From positions 1 through 64,000 of the forward strand of contig VXTM01000036.1 of NCBI GenBank assembly GCA_009837445.1: a stretch of 64,000 nucleotides of DNA. Reading direction: 5' to 3'. Below, in pieces: positions 52,598 to 60,013 of the stretch (its first letter is position 1; each line of letters begins with the position of its first letter). The notes under the pieces were generated by a model, which did not search any database, was not told the DNA's origin, and worked only from the letters and a program-made list of their open reading frames with translations. The translations under genes and the position numbers were made by a program. This DNA is from Acidimicrobiaceae bacterium (GTDB lineage Bacteria; Actinomycetota; Acidimicrobiia; Acidimicrobiales; Aldehydirespiratoraceae).

Positions 52598-53896
52598 CTA
52601 AGCGGCCGGGTCGACGAGACGGCCCACGAACAGCAGGGTGCCCGTGGGCGGGTGGACGATGGCCCACAGGAAGGGGCGGTCGGCGACGATGGTGAGATCG
52701 GCTGGGGGAGGCCCGGACTCGGCGAAGCTCAGGGCGGTGGCTGCTGCCGCCTCGGTGCCCTTCTCGTCGACGATCACCTTGGCTCCGTGCAGGGCGGCCG
52801 AGATGAAGATGCCAGGCGCGATTCCGTCGAATCGTGCTCCGGCACAGAATCCTTGAGGGCATAGCCATTCGAACAGGTCGGTGGGCGGCAGGCGCTGCTC
52901 CCACTTGGGCATGGTGAGGTCGACCAGACCCGTCTGAGCGTCACTCGGCAGGGCGGTCAGCGCCCCGGCGTCGAGTGATGCCTCGACGGCAGTGAGGCCG
53001 GCGGGGTCGTGGGGGACGATGAGCCACATGGCCAGCTGGCCGCCCCGGTAGGGGAGTTCCACCGCGTCGGCGGTGCCGAGCTGGACGAAGCGACGACGCA
53101 CCGGTTCCCTGTCGCGCATGAACGGCACCGTCACCGACTGGTTGTCGGCGGTGGTGAACTGGCCGTCGCTGGTCCACTCGGCCAGGAACGGCTCGGCCCA
53201 GTCGGCCTTGAGGTACACGGTGTTCACTAGGACGAGTTCCTGGTCCTGGACGACGCTGTCGTTGACGATGACGGGGATAAGCCCGCGGGTGCGCTCGGAC
53301 ACCCACCGGTTGATGGCACCGGCTGCGGCGGCGCCGTCGGCAGTGTCGATGGGTTGCAGCGCCGCGCCGTATTGAGCCGCGGCGGTGTGGAGGAACTCCG
53401 GCAGTATCGAGAACCCGTCGTCTGGGAACAGCCGGTTGGCCACCTCCAGGGTGGTGAGCCCGGTCGAGGCCTTCGCCAGCCTGAGGTCCACGGCGTTGGC
53501 GGCATCGTGGAGGCTGGCTTCGGGGAATCCGAAGATCTGGTCGAGCGCGGCCCCGGAGTCGGCCGATGCGCCGGCCCGGCTCAGGCTGAAGGCCATGCCG
53601 ATACTCACCGGGCTGGAGACTGCGTTGCCCTCCAGATGCCGGTGGAAGTCCCACCCGGCCGCGTTGACACCGGTAGCCCATTCACCGACCGGAGCCTCAG
53701 GATCAGCCGGCAGCCGATCCGCCACCGGCTCCAGGACTGCCGCAGTGGTCGTGGCCGTGTCGCCCGGATCCGCCCCCGGATCCTCGACGGCTCCGGGATC
53801 GGCCACCGGCTCCGTGACCGCCGTCGCCGTGTCCGAAGAGCCGCAGGCCGCCGCCATTGAGAACAGCACGACCAGGATTCCGAGCAGTTTGGTCAC
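52598..53896 (-). CDS. Lipoprotein serpin (serine protease inhibitor)
   Basis: A 432-aa bacterial serpin. The N-terminus KLLGILVVLFSMAAAC is a lipoprotein signal, followed by an acidic Asp/Pro/Thr-rich tether. Core serpin blocks include SSPVSIGMAFSLSRAGA, LVLVNTVYLKADWAEPF, LPYRGGQLAMWLIVPHD and the C-terminal RPFLWAIVHPPTGTLLFVGRLVDP. The hinge EKGTEAAAATA matches the inhibitory consensus P17-P8, so loop insertion should work. By count, P1-P1' falls around Ser-Gly. GTG 53896 is chosen because it starts the signal peptide neatly. It is probably surface-anchored and guards against external proteases. Confidence 0.88.
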   Translation of the reverse strand: MTKLLGILVVLFSMAAACGSSDTATAVTEPVADPGAVEDPGADPGDTATTTAAVLEPVADRLPADPEAPVGEWATGVNAAGWDFHRHLEGNAVSSPVSIGMAFSLSRAGASADSGAALDQIFGFPEASLHDAANAVDLRLAKASTGLTTLEVANRLFPDDGFSILPEFLHTAAAQYGAALQPIDTADGAAAAGAINRWVSERTRGLIPVIVNDSVVQDQELVLVNTVYLKADWAEPFLAEWTSDGQFTTADNQSVTVPFMRDREPVRRRFVQLGTADAVELPYRGGQLAMWLIVPHDPAGLTAVEASLDAGALTALPSDAQTGLVDLTMPKWEQRLPPTDLFEWLCPQGFCAGARFDGIAPGIFISAALHGAKVIVDEKGTEAAAATALSFAESGPPPADLTIVADRPFLWAIVHPPTGTLLFVGRLVDPAA

Positions 53897-53965
53897 GGCA
53901 GTTTGGACGTTACAGCCACGCCCCAGGTTCCCGAGGCCATCGACAACCGGGGATCGGCGGACGGT

Positions 53966-54075
53966 CATGGCCCGCTGGCACCAGGAGGATCCCGAGCAAC
54001 GGACCGCCGATCGTGACGAGGAATGACGGACCGTGGCGACAGGACTCCCGAGTTCCGAGGCGCGTGACGCCTGCT
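53966..54075 (+). pseudogene. Decayed copy of crotonase 3' end
   Basis: Bases 54040-54072 match the last 33 bases around the stop of the crotonase gene (52551-52583) at 31 of 33 positions, including codons for RTPEFRG and the stop. Further upstream, 53966-54020 encodes a shortened run resembling VAHEH...QRTAD of the same gene, but frame and length are broken. This looks like a remnant of a duplicated gene end left beside tRNA-Val. The serpin gene lies between the two copies. Confidence 0.6.
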
Positions 54076-54090
54076 ACCCTGCGTGGCTCG

Positions 54091-54165
54091 GGGCCGTTAG
54101 CTCAGCCTGGTTAGAGCGCCTGCTCGACACGCAGGAGGTCAGAGGTTCAAATCCCCTACGGCCCA
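54091..54165 (+). tRNA. tRNA-Val (GAC), unusual C33
   Basis: A 75-nt gene. Acceptor GGGCCGT pairs perfectly with ACGGCCC, the D-arm is GCTC/GAGC, and the anticodon arm is CCTGC-TCGACAC-GCAGG with anticodon GAC. The T-arm AGAGG-TTCAAAT-CCCCT contains one A-C mismatch. Position 33 is C rather than the near-universal U. A mobile region begins just downstream, so this gene is a likely integration target. Confidence 0.85.
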
Positions 54166-54328
54166 CTGATGGGGGGTTAGCGCGTTTTGTGCCGCCGGGT
54201 TGGCGGGTTAGGCCGAAAATGCCCGATTTGGAGGGTTGGGGCCGTTTCGGCCGGGTTGGCTTGTTCTACGTCACGCTGAGGCGCTCCGGCCGTCTCAGAA
54301 GCCGCCGCGGGACGTGTTTGCGGGCGCG
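54166..54328. other. Non-coding spacer between tRNA-Val and transposase
   Basis: This stretch is rich in GGGTT and GGCC motifs (GGGTTGGCGGGTTAGGCC; GGAGGGTTGGGG), with no credible gene. It may hold the left junction of the inserted element directly after the tRNA 3' end. No second copy of the tRNA 3' end was found in the window. Confidence 0.4.
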
Positions 54329-54362
54329 CTGAAGCTGACGGTCAGATAACCGCCAGCTTCAG
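54329..54362. terminator. Strong hairpin between tRNA-Val and transposase
   Basis: CTGAAGCTG-A-CGGT and ACCG-C-CAGCTTCAG form a 13-bp stem with one mismatch and a 6-nt loop (CAGATA). It lies just beyond the 3' end of the leftward transposase gene and after the rightward tRNA. It may be a bidirectional terminator or a terminal structure of the mobile element. No U-tract is obvious on either strand. Confidence 0.5.
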
Positions 54363-54379
54363 TCCTGGGCGCTCAGGGG

Positions 54380-56311
54380 TCAGGGTGGCGCTCTTAGCGC
54401 CGGTACTTTCTCTGCGCCGGTGTTTGTGTCGGGCGCGCTGCCGTTCCCTGTGCCGGTGTTTGTGTCGGGCGCGCTGCCGTTCCCTGTGCCGGTCCCGGTT
54501 CCGTTGCCGGTGCCATTCCCGCTGCCGTTGCTGTGGAGCGCGGAGGTTACACAGAACAGCGACGGCTCCGCTTCGGGAACATCGTCGGTGGGCGGGTCAG
54601 CGCACACGTCGGCGTCTGCGCGGGTCACGTTGTTGGCGACCGCCAGAGCGAGCAGGGCCATGCTGTGCGGGCGCACCCCGGACGCTTCACAGGCTCGGGG
54701 GTCCATCCCGCCTTCGTGCTTGACGATTCCGTTGGCGTTCTCGATGCGGGAGCGTCCGGCTCCGTAGATGCGGCGATGCATCTCGGTCGCCCACGATTCG
54801 GGCTGCCATTGGTCCAGTTCGTCGGCGCGGATGTTGATGGTGCCATTGCAGCACCACTGCACCGGGAAGGGCGGACCGAGAGCCGGGATGCCTTTGAGGT
54901 GGCGGCGCTTGCCTTTCCTGAACGGCCCTGTGCGGGTGTTGGCCGCGCCGATGACGTTGCCAGCGCACTGCGGGCACCTGAACTGGATGGTGCCGCCTTT
55001 GGACTTACCGTTGCGGACATACCGATACTTGGCACGATCCTCAGCCCAGTCGGCGGTCTCTTGCGAGGAGAAGCTCGGATCGGGCGGGACCAGGAACCTC
55101 TCGGGCATCCACAACGGGAAGAAGTCACCGCAGGACAGATAGAGAGGTTCTCTCCTGCGGCCGACTCGCACGATGGTGGGCCGTTCTTTGGTGGTGACCG
55201 TGTAGTCCATGATGATGTCGATGTCGGCTTCGTGGAGGGGACGCACGAAGTCGGAGCGGGTGGTGAACTCGCGGTCTGCGACGATGAGGTCGAGGCGGGG
55301 CAGAGCCTTCTTCAGCGACAGGACCACATCTCGTCCCACCGGGGCGCGGTTGACCGTCGCCGGATCGAGTGAGAACGACAGCACATAGGGGCCGATGTCC
55401 CTTTCGGGTGGGATGTCCTTGTTGGGGTCGGGGTAGTCGCGCCGGTCCGGTGACGCTGCGACGATGGTGCCGAAGTAGCCGGTGAAGTAACTCTGCTTGT
55501 GGCCCGTCGCCCTGCTGGCCCCTCTGACAGAGGTTCTCGCTTCGGGGTCGGCTTTGCAGCGCTGGATCTTGCCGTCTTGGCCGACGATGAGACCGTCGGG
55601 CAGCGGGGTGCTGTTGATGAGCGAGTCGCGCAGCATCTTGTCAACATCGGCCTGCCGCCGGAAATCGGTGACCCTGGCGTTGGTCGCGAACGCGGTTGCG
55701 TCCACAGCTCCAACCTTGATTCTCGTCAGCACCTGCTTGGGGACGCTCCCCAACAACAGACCTTGGTTGAACCACAGCAGCCCGGCGTCCGCTCCTGGGC
55801 CGTGGTTGGGGGCTGCGCCCTTACCGAGGGCCGCTTCCATCAGCTCTGTGAACGGAGCGGTCTCCAGACGGCGGACCTGCCGGACCACGCTGCTGTAGGA
55901 GACCGGCGTGAACTGCTTGGGGTCGCACAACCCGATGTCAAAGAGAATGGTCGCGTCCAGTCCGTTGATGACCGCACACAACTGCGAGCGCAGGTAGCTG
56001 CTCTTGATTTCAGCGGCGAGGAACATCGCCAGCAGCAGAACCTCTCCTGAGCATCGCGACATCGGCCCGGTGTGCTCGTCCAGCCAGTCGCACAACCTCT
56101 TTGCCTCGTCGCTGCGACGAATGAGCCGCAGGTATCGCCACGCTTGCTCCGGTGTGGAGCAGACGGGTTCCACCATCCGCGACCCGAGACTGGGATGGTC
56201 CTCAGGCAGTCTCCGCTCTGAGTTGATGCGATGCGCCTCAGCGACAGTGAGGCACCTGCGCGCTGCTAGACGCGCCTGTCGTCGGTAGTGCTGACGCTTG
56301 CCGCGGCTCAT
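54380..56311 (-). CDS. DDE-type transposase with zinc ribbon and low-complexity tail
   Basis: A 643-aa transposase-like protein. RNase H-fold catalytic candidates are Asp in KVGAVDATAFATNA (about residue 218), Asp in DLIVADREFTTRSD (about 350), and Glu in RSRIENANGIVKHEGG (about 553). A CPQC...CC zinc-ribbon-like segment precedes the last block. The C-terminal ~45 residues are Gly/Asn/Thr repeats (GNGSAPDTNTGT units) encoded by a 36-bp tandem repeat. Its ATG overlaps the stop of the recombinase-fold gene, so the two form one unit. The family cannot be named precisely. Confidence 0.8.
   Translation of the reverse strand: MSRGKRQHYRRQARLAARRCLTVAEAHRINSERRLPEDHPSLGSRMVEPVCSTPEQAWRYLRLIRRSDEAKRLCDWLDEHTGPMSRCSGEVLLLAMFLAAEIKSSYLRSQLCAVINGLDATILFDIGLCDPKQFTPVSYSSVVRQVRRLETAPFTELMEAALGKGAAPNHGPGADAGLLWFNQGLLLGSVPKQVLTRIKVGAVDATAFATNARVTDFRRQADVDKMLRDSLINSTPLPDGLIVGQDGKIQRCKADPEARTSVRGASRATGHKQSYFTGYFGTIVAASPDRRDYPDPNKDIPPERDIGPYVLSFSLDPATVNRAPVGRDVVLSLKKALPRLDLIVADREFTTRSDFVRPLHEADIDIIMDYTVTTKERPTIVRVGRRREPLYLSCGDFFPLWMPERFLVPPDPSFSSQETADWAEDRAKYRYVRNGKSKGGTIQFRCPQCAGNVIGAANTRTGPFRKGKRRHLKGIPALGPPFPVQWCCNGTINIRADELDQWQPESWATEMHRRIYGAGRSRIENANGIVKHEGGMDPRACEASGVRPHSMALLALAVANNVTRADADVCADPPTDDVPEAEPSLFCVTSALHSNGSGNGTGNGTGTGTGNGSAPDTNTGTGNGSAPDTNTGAEKVPALRAPP
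54416..54487. repeat. 36-bp tandem duplication in transposase 3' end
   Basis: Two exact 36-bp copies (54416-54451 and 54452-54487) are followed by a degenerate third (to ~54530). On the minus strand each encodes a 12-residue unit GNGSAPDTNTGT. The array keeps the reading frame, so it varies tail length without breaking the protein. Confidence 0.9.
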
Positions 56312-57468
56312 GCTCCCATCCCCTCTGTGACGGCCTCCTCAGCAGTGAGGCGCAGGTCAAGCCCCGAGCACAGGCGGTGCAAGGTGTTTTCGGACAGCGA
56401 CCCTGCCAGCATCTTCAACGCGGGCAGGGAAGTGCCCGCGATCAGGTGCGCGGCCAGCCAGGTCGCACGGGTGCGGGACAGCGATATGCCCTCCCACCCC
56501 AACGGCAGATTGCGAGCTGCCACTCCCGCGGTGGCGGGGTTGCTGCCGAGGATGAACTTGTTGCTGGACCTAACAGGCCGGGAGCGGACGCATGCAACGG
56601 CCTGTCTCACCACATCAGTCCAGCGCAGCCGCACAGGCACCAGCCGCGACTGATGGCCGCGCACTTCCACCACAAGCCGCCCGTCTGCCCGCTCGTGGAT
56701 GTCGCCGACCTCAGCGAGGGTGGTCTCAAAGCTCCGCAAGCCCGCACCGAGAGGTCCGGCCACCGACCACAGCCGCCCCGCCGGGTTCCTTGAGCCGGGA
56801 AGACGGCACGCCATCTCGATCAGGTCTTCGTCGTCGATGCTGTAGGGCAGCGAGTACGGCGCGGTAGGAACCGACAGGCGCTTGTCGCCCGAAGCCTGCG
56901 CTTCCCATGCCTTCGGGTTGACGACCCGGCCGACACGGTTCAGTGTTGTGATCGCGGCGTGCTTCCACGCGAACGACTCGTGCTTGCAGGCCGCAACGAT
57001 GAACGCATCGATGTTGCGTGGGTTGATGACGGTCGGGCTGAGTGAGCCGATGGTCTCGTCTGCCCAGACCATCATCTTCGCCACATACCGCAGCAGCCTC
57101 CAAGCCGTTATCGGCGTCTCCGGTGCCGCGGCTGTGACCAGTTCACGAACCACCGGCAGAATCCGCTCCCGAACAAACGGCGTGTCGGGAGCGGTCTCCT
57201 TTCCCGGCTTCCACGTCCGTATCAGCTCCGCAACTTCCGGCTTCAACGGCTGAGCGGGCGTCAGCGCGCCGGTCACGACCCGCTCCCTGCGGAACACGCC
57301 GCGGCGTTGTGAGCATCGCTGCCACAAGTCGGCCATACGCACACGCACGCCGAAACCGGCTGGTGTTGGTCTGCTCCGATGATGATGGTGGTGTTGTGTC
57401 GGCTCATAGCTGCCTTCCGCTAGGTGCCCGTGATGGGGACCCGCATTGCAGCTAGCGCAAATCGACAT
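56308..57468 (-). CDS. Tyrosine-recombinase-fold protein lacking catalytic Tyr, coupled to transposase
   Basis: A 386-aa protein whose C-terminal half follows the integrase pattern. GAGLRSFETTLAEVGDI aligns with box I (Arg kept), and VRGHQSRLVPVRLRW with the Lys/beta region. SRTRATWLAAHLIAGTSLPALKMLAGSLSENTLHRL aligns with box II. There the second Arg is present, but the HxxR His, the GH His and the nucleophile Tyr (replaced by Leu) are missing. The N-terminus CASCNAGPHHGHLAEG is Cys/His-rich. It may be a DNA-binding helper for the transposase it overlaps by 4 bp. The start is uncertain; ATG 57468 lacks a good ribosome site. Confidence 0.65.
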   Translation of the reverse strand: MSICASCNAGPHHGHLAEGSYEPTQHHHHHRSRPTPAGFGVRVRMADLWQRCSQRRGVFRRERVVTGALTPAQPLKPEVAELIRTWKPGKETAPDTPFVRERILPVVRELVTAAAPETPITAWRLLRYVAKMMVWADETIGSLSPTVINPRNIDAFIVAACKHESFAWKHAAITTLNRVGRVVNPKAWEAQASGDKRLSVPTAPYSLPYSIDDEDLIEMACRLPGSRNPAGRLWSVAGPLGAGLRSFETTLAEVGDIHERADGRLVVEVRGHQSRLVPVRLRWTDVVRQAVACVRSRPVRSSNKFILGSNPATAGVAARNLPLGWEGISLSRTRATWLAAHLIAGTSLPALKMLAGSLSENTLHRLCSGLDLRLTAEEAVTEGMGA

Positions 57469-57693
57469 TGCCGGGGAGCGCGGAGCGATTTGGCGGGGCA
57501 AAGTTAGCGACACCACGTCTGACGTGATCAAACGGAAGTCAAGAAATTTCTGGCGACAACCCAATATTCGCCCTTTGCATCTACGCCTATAGATATTTTC
57601 TACAGGCATAGATACCGGGACCAGGCGCGACGTGGCAACGTTCCCCCCAAGAAAACTCGTCCCCGGCAACAATCGCGGCTACCGTCAGCCGCT
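57469..57693. promoter_or_regulatory. AT-rich divergent promoter region
   Basis: A 225-base gap between the recombinase-fold gene (leftward) and the XRE-like gene (rightward). It is markedly AT-rich around 57530-57615 (AAGAAATTTC, CAATATTCG, TATAGATATTTTC), unlike the rest of the window. Promoters for both directions are expected here. An imperfect 12-bp inverted repeat lies within it. Confidence 0.5.
57581..57611. promoter_or_regulatory. Imperfect inverted repeat, probable operator of XRE-like protein
   Basis: CTACGCCTATAG and CTACAGGCATAG are 10/12 inverted repeats around the 7-base AT spacer ATATTTT. The site lies 83 bases before the XRE-like start and in front of the divergent mobile genes. 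It is a good candidate for the switch controlling both. Confidence 0.5.
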
Positions 57694-58098
57694 GTGGCCC
57701 GACACCGCGATCTGAAGAAGCATCCCCGCGACTATCTCCCCCCTGACAGATCCGATTGGCTGGCTCCTGGCGAACTCGTGCGGGAAAAGGGCGTGCGTGA
57801 GGCACGGTTCGTGCGGATCATCGGTCGGCGTCTCGACCGGCTCATCGCCAAAGACGGACGTCCCGTCATCCAGATCGCCAAGAGAGCGAACCTTGCCCCT
57901 CAGACCATCCACAACATCCTTGAAGGCAAGACTTGGTGTGACGCCCCCACCATCTGGCGGCTGGAGAATGCGTTAGAAGAACGCCTCTGGGTCAACGACT
58001 CGCTGGAGGTAGAGGAAGCGGACCCTCGCACTCTCACCCCCCGCTACCGACGACCCGGAGGGGGAACGTCACCCATCGTGCCCGAGAAGCCGCAGTGA
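57694..58098 (+). CDS. XRE-like helix-turn-helix protein
   Basis: A 134-aa regulator. Residues ~50-100 form an HTH: RPVIQIAKRANLAPQTIHNILEGKT followed by APTIWRLENALEERLW. The N-terminus DRSDWLAPGELVREKGVREARFV and a Pro/Gly-rich C-terminal tail flank it. It starts at GTG 57694. Its position divergent from the transposase operon, across an inverted repeat, fits a control role for the mobile element. Confidence 0.75.
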   Translation: MARHRDLKKHPRDYLPPDRSDWLAPGELVREKGVREARFVRIIGRRLDRLIAKDGRPVIQIAKRANLAPQTIHNILEGKTWCDAPTIWRLENALEERLWVNDSLEVEEADPRTLTPRYRRPGGGTSPIVPEKPQ

Positions 58099-58176
58099 CC
58101 TAGCCGCCCTGTAGGGCCGACGAGTTGATAGCGGCCCAGCCCTGAGCATTTCTCGCCGTACTACGGTCTGCCGGGC

Positions 58177-58875
58177 GTGGCAGCCAGCCGGAAATACGAG
58201 TTGAGCGGCGACCAAGATCGCGACCTGGGGTGGCGCATCCGCGCTCTGCGAGACATCCCCACCCACGCAGTCAAGAAGGGCGACATCGGCGGGTGGGTCG
58301 CCTCAGAAGCGAGTCTCTCTCAGAACGGCGACTGCTGGGTTGCGGACAATGCGAGCGTCGGAGAGACAGCAAGAGTCCGCGGCGACGCCCTGATATCCGA
58401 CCGGGCAGAGATCACCGGCGAGGCAGAGGTCTACGACGAAGCAAGGGTCTACGGGCGAGCGCGAGTCTTCGGCTCCGCGAAGGTCTACGAGACGGCGCGG
58501 GTCCACGGCACCAGGGTCCGGGTGTGTGGAAGCGCAAGGGTCTACGGGAATATGACGATCCGCAACGAAGCGCTGGTCCACGGAGACGCTCACGCTTATG
58601 GAACGGGGTGGATCGGAGAGCAGGCAAGGGTTCATGGGCACGCGCGGGTTTATGAAATGGGGCGCGTCACCGGAGAGGCCGTGGTTCACGAGTCCGCTGA
58701 GGTCTTCGGAACTGGGTGGGTTTCCGGCGATGCAGTTGTCTCGGGGCGAGCGCGGATCCATGAGCTTGGGAGGGTCCGCGGGGATGCCCGGGTCGGCGGG
58801 GATGAGGAGGTCTGCGGGAAGATGCTGGTCGAGGGAGAGCAGCCATCACCCGTTGACGAACAGTCCGGGCGCTAA
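58177..58875 (+). CDS. Phage-type left-handed beta-helix protein
   Basis: A 232-aa protein. After an N-terminal cap (YELSGDQDRDLGWRIRALRDI...VKKGDIGGWVASEASLSQNGDCWV) come about 20 hexad-like repeats of the type A-x-V-x-G/D-x-A: RVRGDALISDRAEITGEAEV, VYDEARVYGRARVFGSAKVY. These form a parallel beta-helix. The cap closely resembles proteins common in prophages and mobile elements, where the KKGDLGGW...LSQ-GDCWV motif is typical. No active-site His as in hexapeptide acyltransferases stands out. It starts at GTG 58177. The role is unknown. Confidence 0.75.
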   Translation: MAASRKYELSGDQDRDLGWRIRALRDIPTHAVKKGDIGGWVASEASLSQNGDCWVADNASVGETARVRGDALISDRAEITGEAEVYDEARVYGRARVFGSAKVYETARVHGTRVRVCGSARVYGNMTIRNEALVHGDAHAYGTGWIGEQARVHGHARVYEMGRVTGEAVVHESAEVFGTGWVSGDAVVSGRARIHELGRVRGDARVGGDEEVCGKMLVEGEQPSPVDEQSGR

Positions 58876-58879
58876 CCGC

Positions 58880-59215
58880 TCAGGATGCAGAAAGTTTGTG
58901 GCGAGCGAGTGCCTGTGTGATGGTGGTCAGCGTTGCGCCGGTGACATGCACCCGACAATCAGCGAACAGATAATGGCCGTCGTCGGTCAGATCGGGGGAG
59001 CCTTCTAGGGGGAAGTGCTGACCTCCTACTGACAGCGTGAGAGGGTACGGGGGAGTTGAGACTGCGGTCGCCTGGAGCGCATAGATGTAGTCGTTGCGTT
59101 CCAGGTACGCCCTCAGGTACACGGAGGGGTTGCCTCCCGGCTCGGGTGTGACCGTGACGTTGTCCCAATGGAGGTCGTGCTCCCCGATAGAGATGTCGAT
59201 GTAGGTAGTGCTCAC
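58880..59215 (-). CDS. Hypothetical protein, island-encoded
   Basis: A 111-aa soluble protein predicted as mostly beta (TYIDISIGEHDLHWDNVTVTP; YPLTLSVGGQHFPLEG) with a short C-terminal helix (TTITQALARHKL). No family is recognised. It is convergent with the beta-helix gene, four bases apart. ATG 59215 is preceded by AAGGGAGCG on the minus strand, a plausible ribosome site. Confidence 0.6.
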   Translation of the reverse strand: MSTTYIDISIGEHDLHWDNVTVTPEPGGNPSVYLRAYLERNDYIYALQATAVSTPPYPLTLSVGGQHFPLEGSPDLTDDGHYLFADCRVHVTGATLTTITQALARHKLSAS

Positions 59216-59765
59216 TTGCGCTCCCTTTGTGGCTCTAGCGCCTCAGCACGCTATCTGCTGGCACCAAGCACCAGCCATGATGCTGCCGGGGCATCCCAAC
59301 AAGGACAGAAGCCCCCCGGCCACAAGTTCCTAGCTCTTCGCCCCCGGCACGCGCCCCCGGCGCAAGCGAACAACTGGCGCTCAGTTCCTCATCTCCTGGC
59401 TCGTGCCCAACAGCCCCTCAGCATCCCCGTATGTGTAACGCCTCGCGCCACCAAACGCCCGGCATCGCACCAGGAGCCGATTTCTGGGACTGGGCATCAG
59501 AAACAAGAGATGTATTGCGCGGGGCTTGGAACCAGTGGCGACTGCGCCGGCGGGATTTCGCGCCGCTCTGACCTGCGCCAACAGATTTCAGCCCACCACA
59601 GCCGCCTCCAGTTACGCGCCACGACGCCGCACAAACGCCCGATTTCGTGGGCGGTTGGACCCCAACAGGAGGTCTGAAAGGCCGCAAATCGGCCCCAAAT
59701 GACGGCTTGAAGGAGCTAGCAGGCGTTCCCCGAGCCACCCCACCGGTCGAGGTACAACGTGGAGC
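59216..59765. other. Intergenic stretch without credible gene
   Basis: These 550 bases have Pro/Ala-rich chance frames on both strands but no coding signature or homology I recognise. They contain CCGGCGCAAGCGAACA (59357-59372), repeated exactly at 62885-62900 in another island spacer, and CAACAAGGACAG, which has a near copy at 62953. Promoters for the flanking divergent genes are expected at each end. Confidence 0.5.
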
Positions 59766-59990
59766 GTGCCTGACCTCACCGAGGGCGAGATGCTCCACCA
59801 GGGGATTTGCATGCTCTGCGAAGGGAGCGGCGTCGCTCGTCACGGCCCCAACCCAGGGGAGAAGTGCCACCCGTGTAACGGCTCGGGGAAGATGACCGAC
59901 GCCAACCATGAGCAGGCGGTGAAGTCATGGCGAGAGCATCGCCGACGCCGACAGGTCAGCGAGAGCGCAGAACGCCGCGACCTTGCGTGA
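59766..59990 (+). CDS. Small DnaJ-type zinc-finger protein
   Basis: A 74-aa protein with two CxxCxGxG-like motifs, CMLCEGSG and CHPCNGSG, the zinc-binding repeat of the DnaJ central domain. A basic C-terminal helix (REHRRRRQVSES) follows. No J domain is present. It starts at GTG 59766. Such mini-zinc-finger proteins are frequent in phage and mobile DNA, with no fixed function. Confidence 0.65.
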   Translation: MPDLTEGEMLHQGICMLCEGSGVARHGPNPGEKCHPCNGSGKMTDANHEQAVKSWREHRRRRQVSESAERRDLA

Positions 59991-60013
59991 CCGTTGGGGC
60001 AGGAGCGGCGCAC

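Noticed and set aside
54416..54530. Possible CRISPR array
   Set aside because: The repeat is a contiguous in-frame tandem duplication without spacers. No CRISPR array or cas gene is visible anywhere in the window.
59168..59909. Overlapping long frames on both strands (169 aa plus, 163 aa minus)
   Set aside because: Both are low-complexity in composition, overlap other genes antisense and lack motifs, so the region is treated as intergenic.
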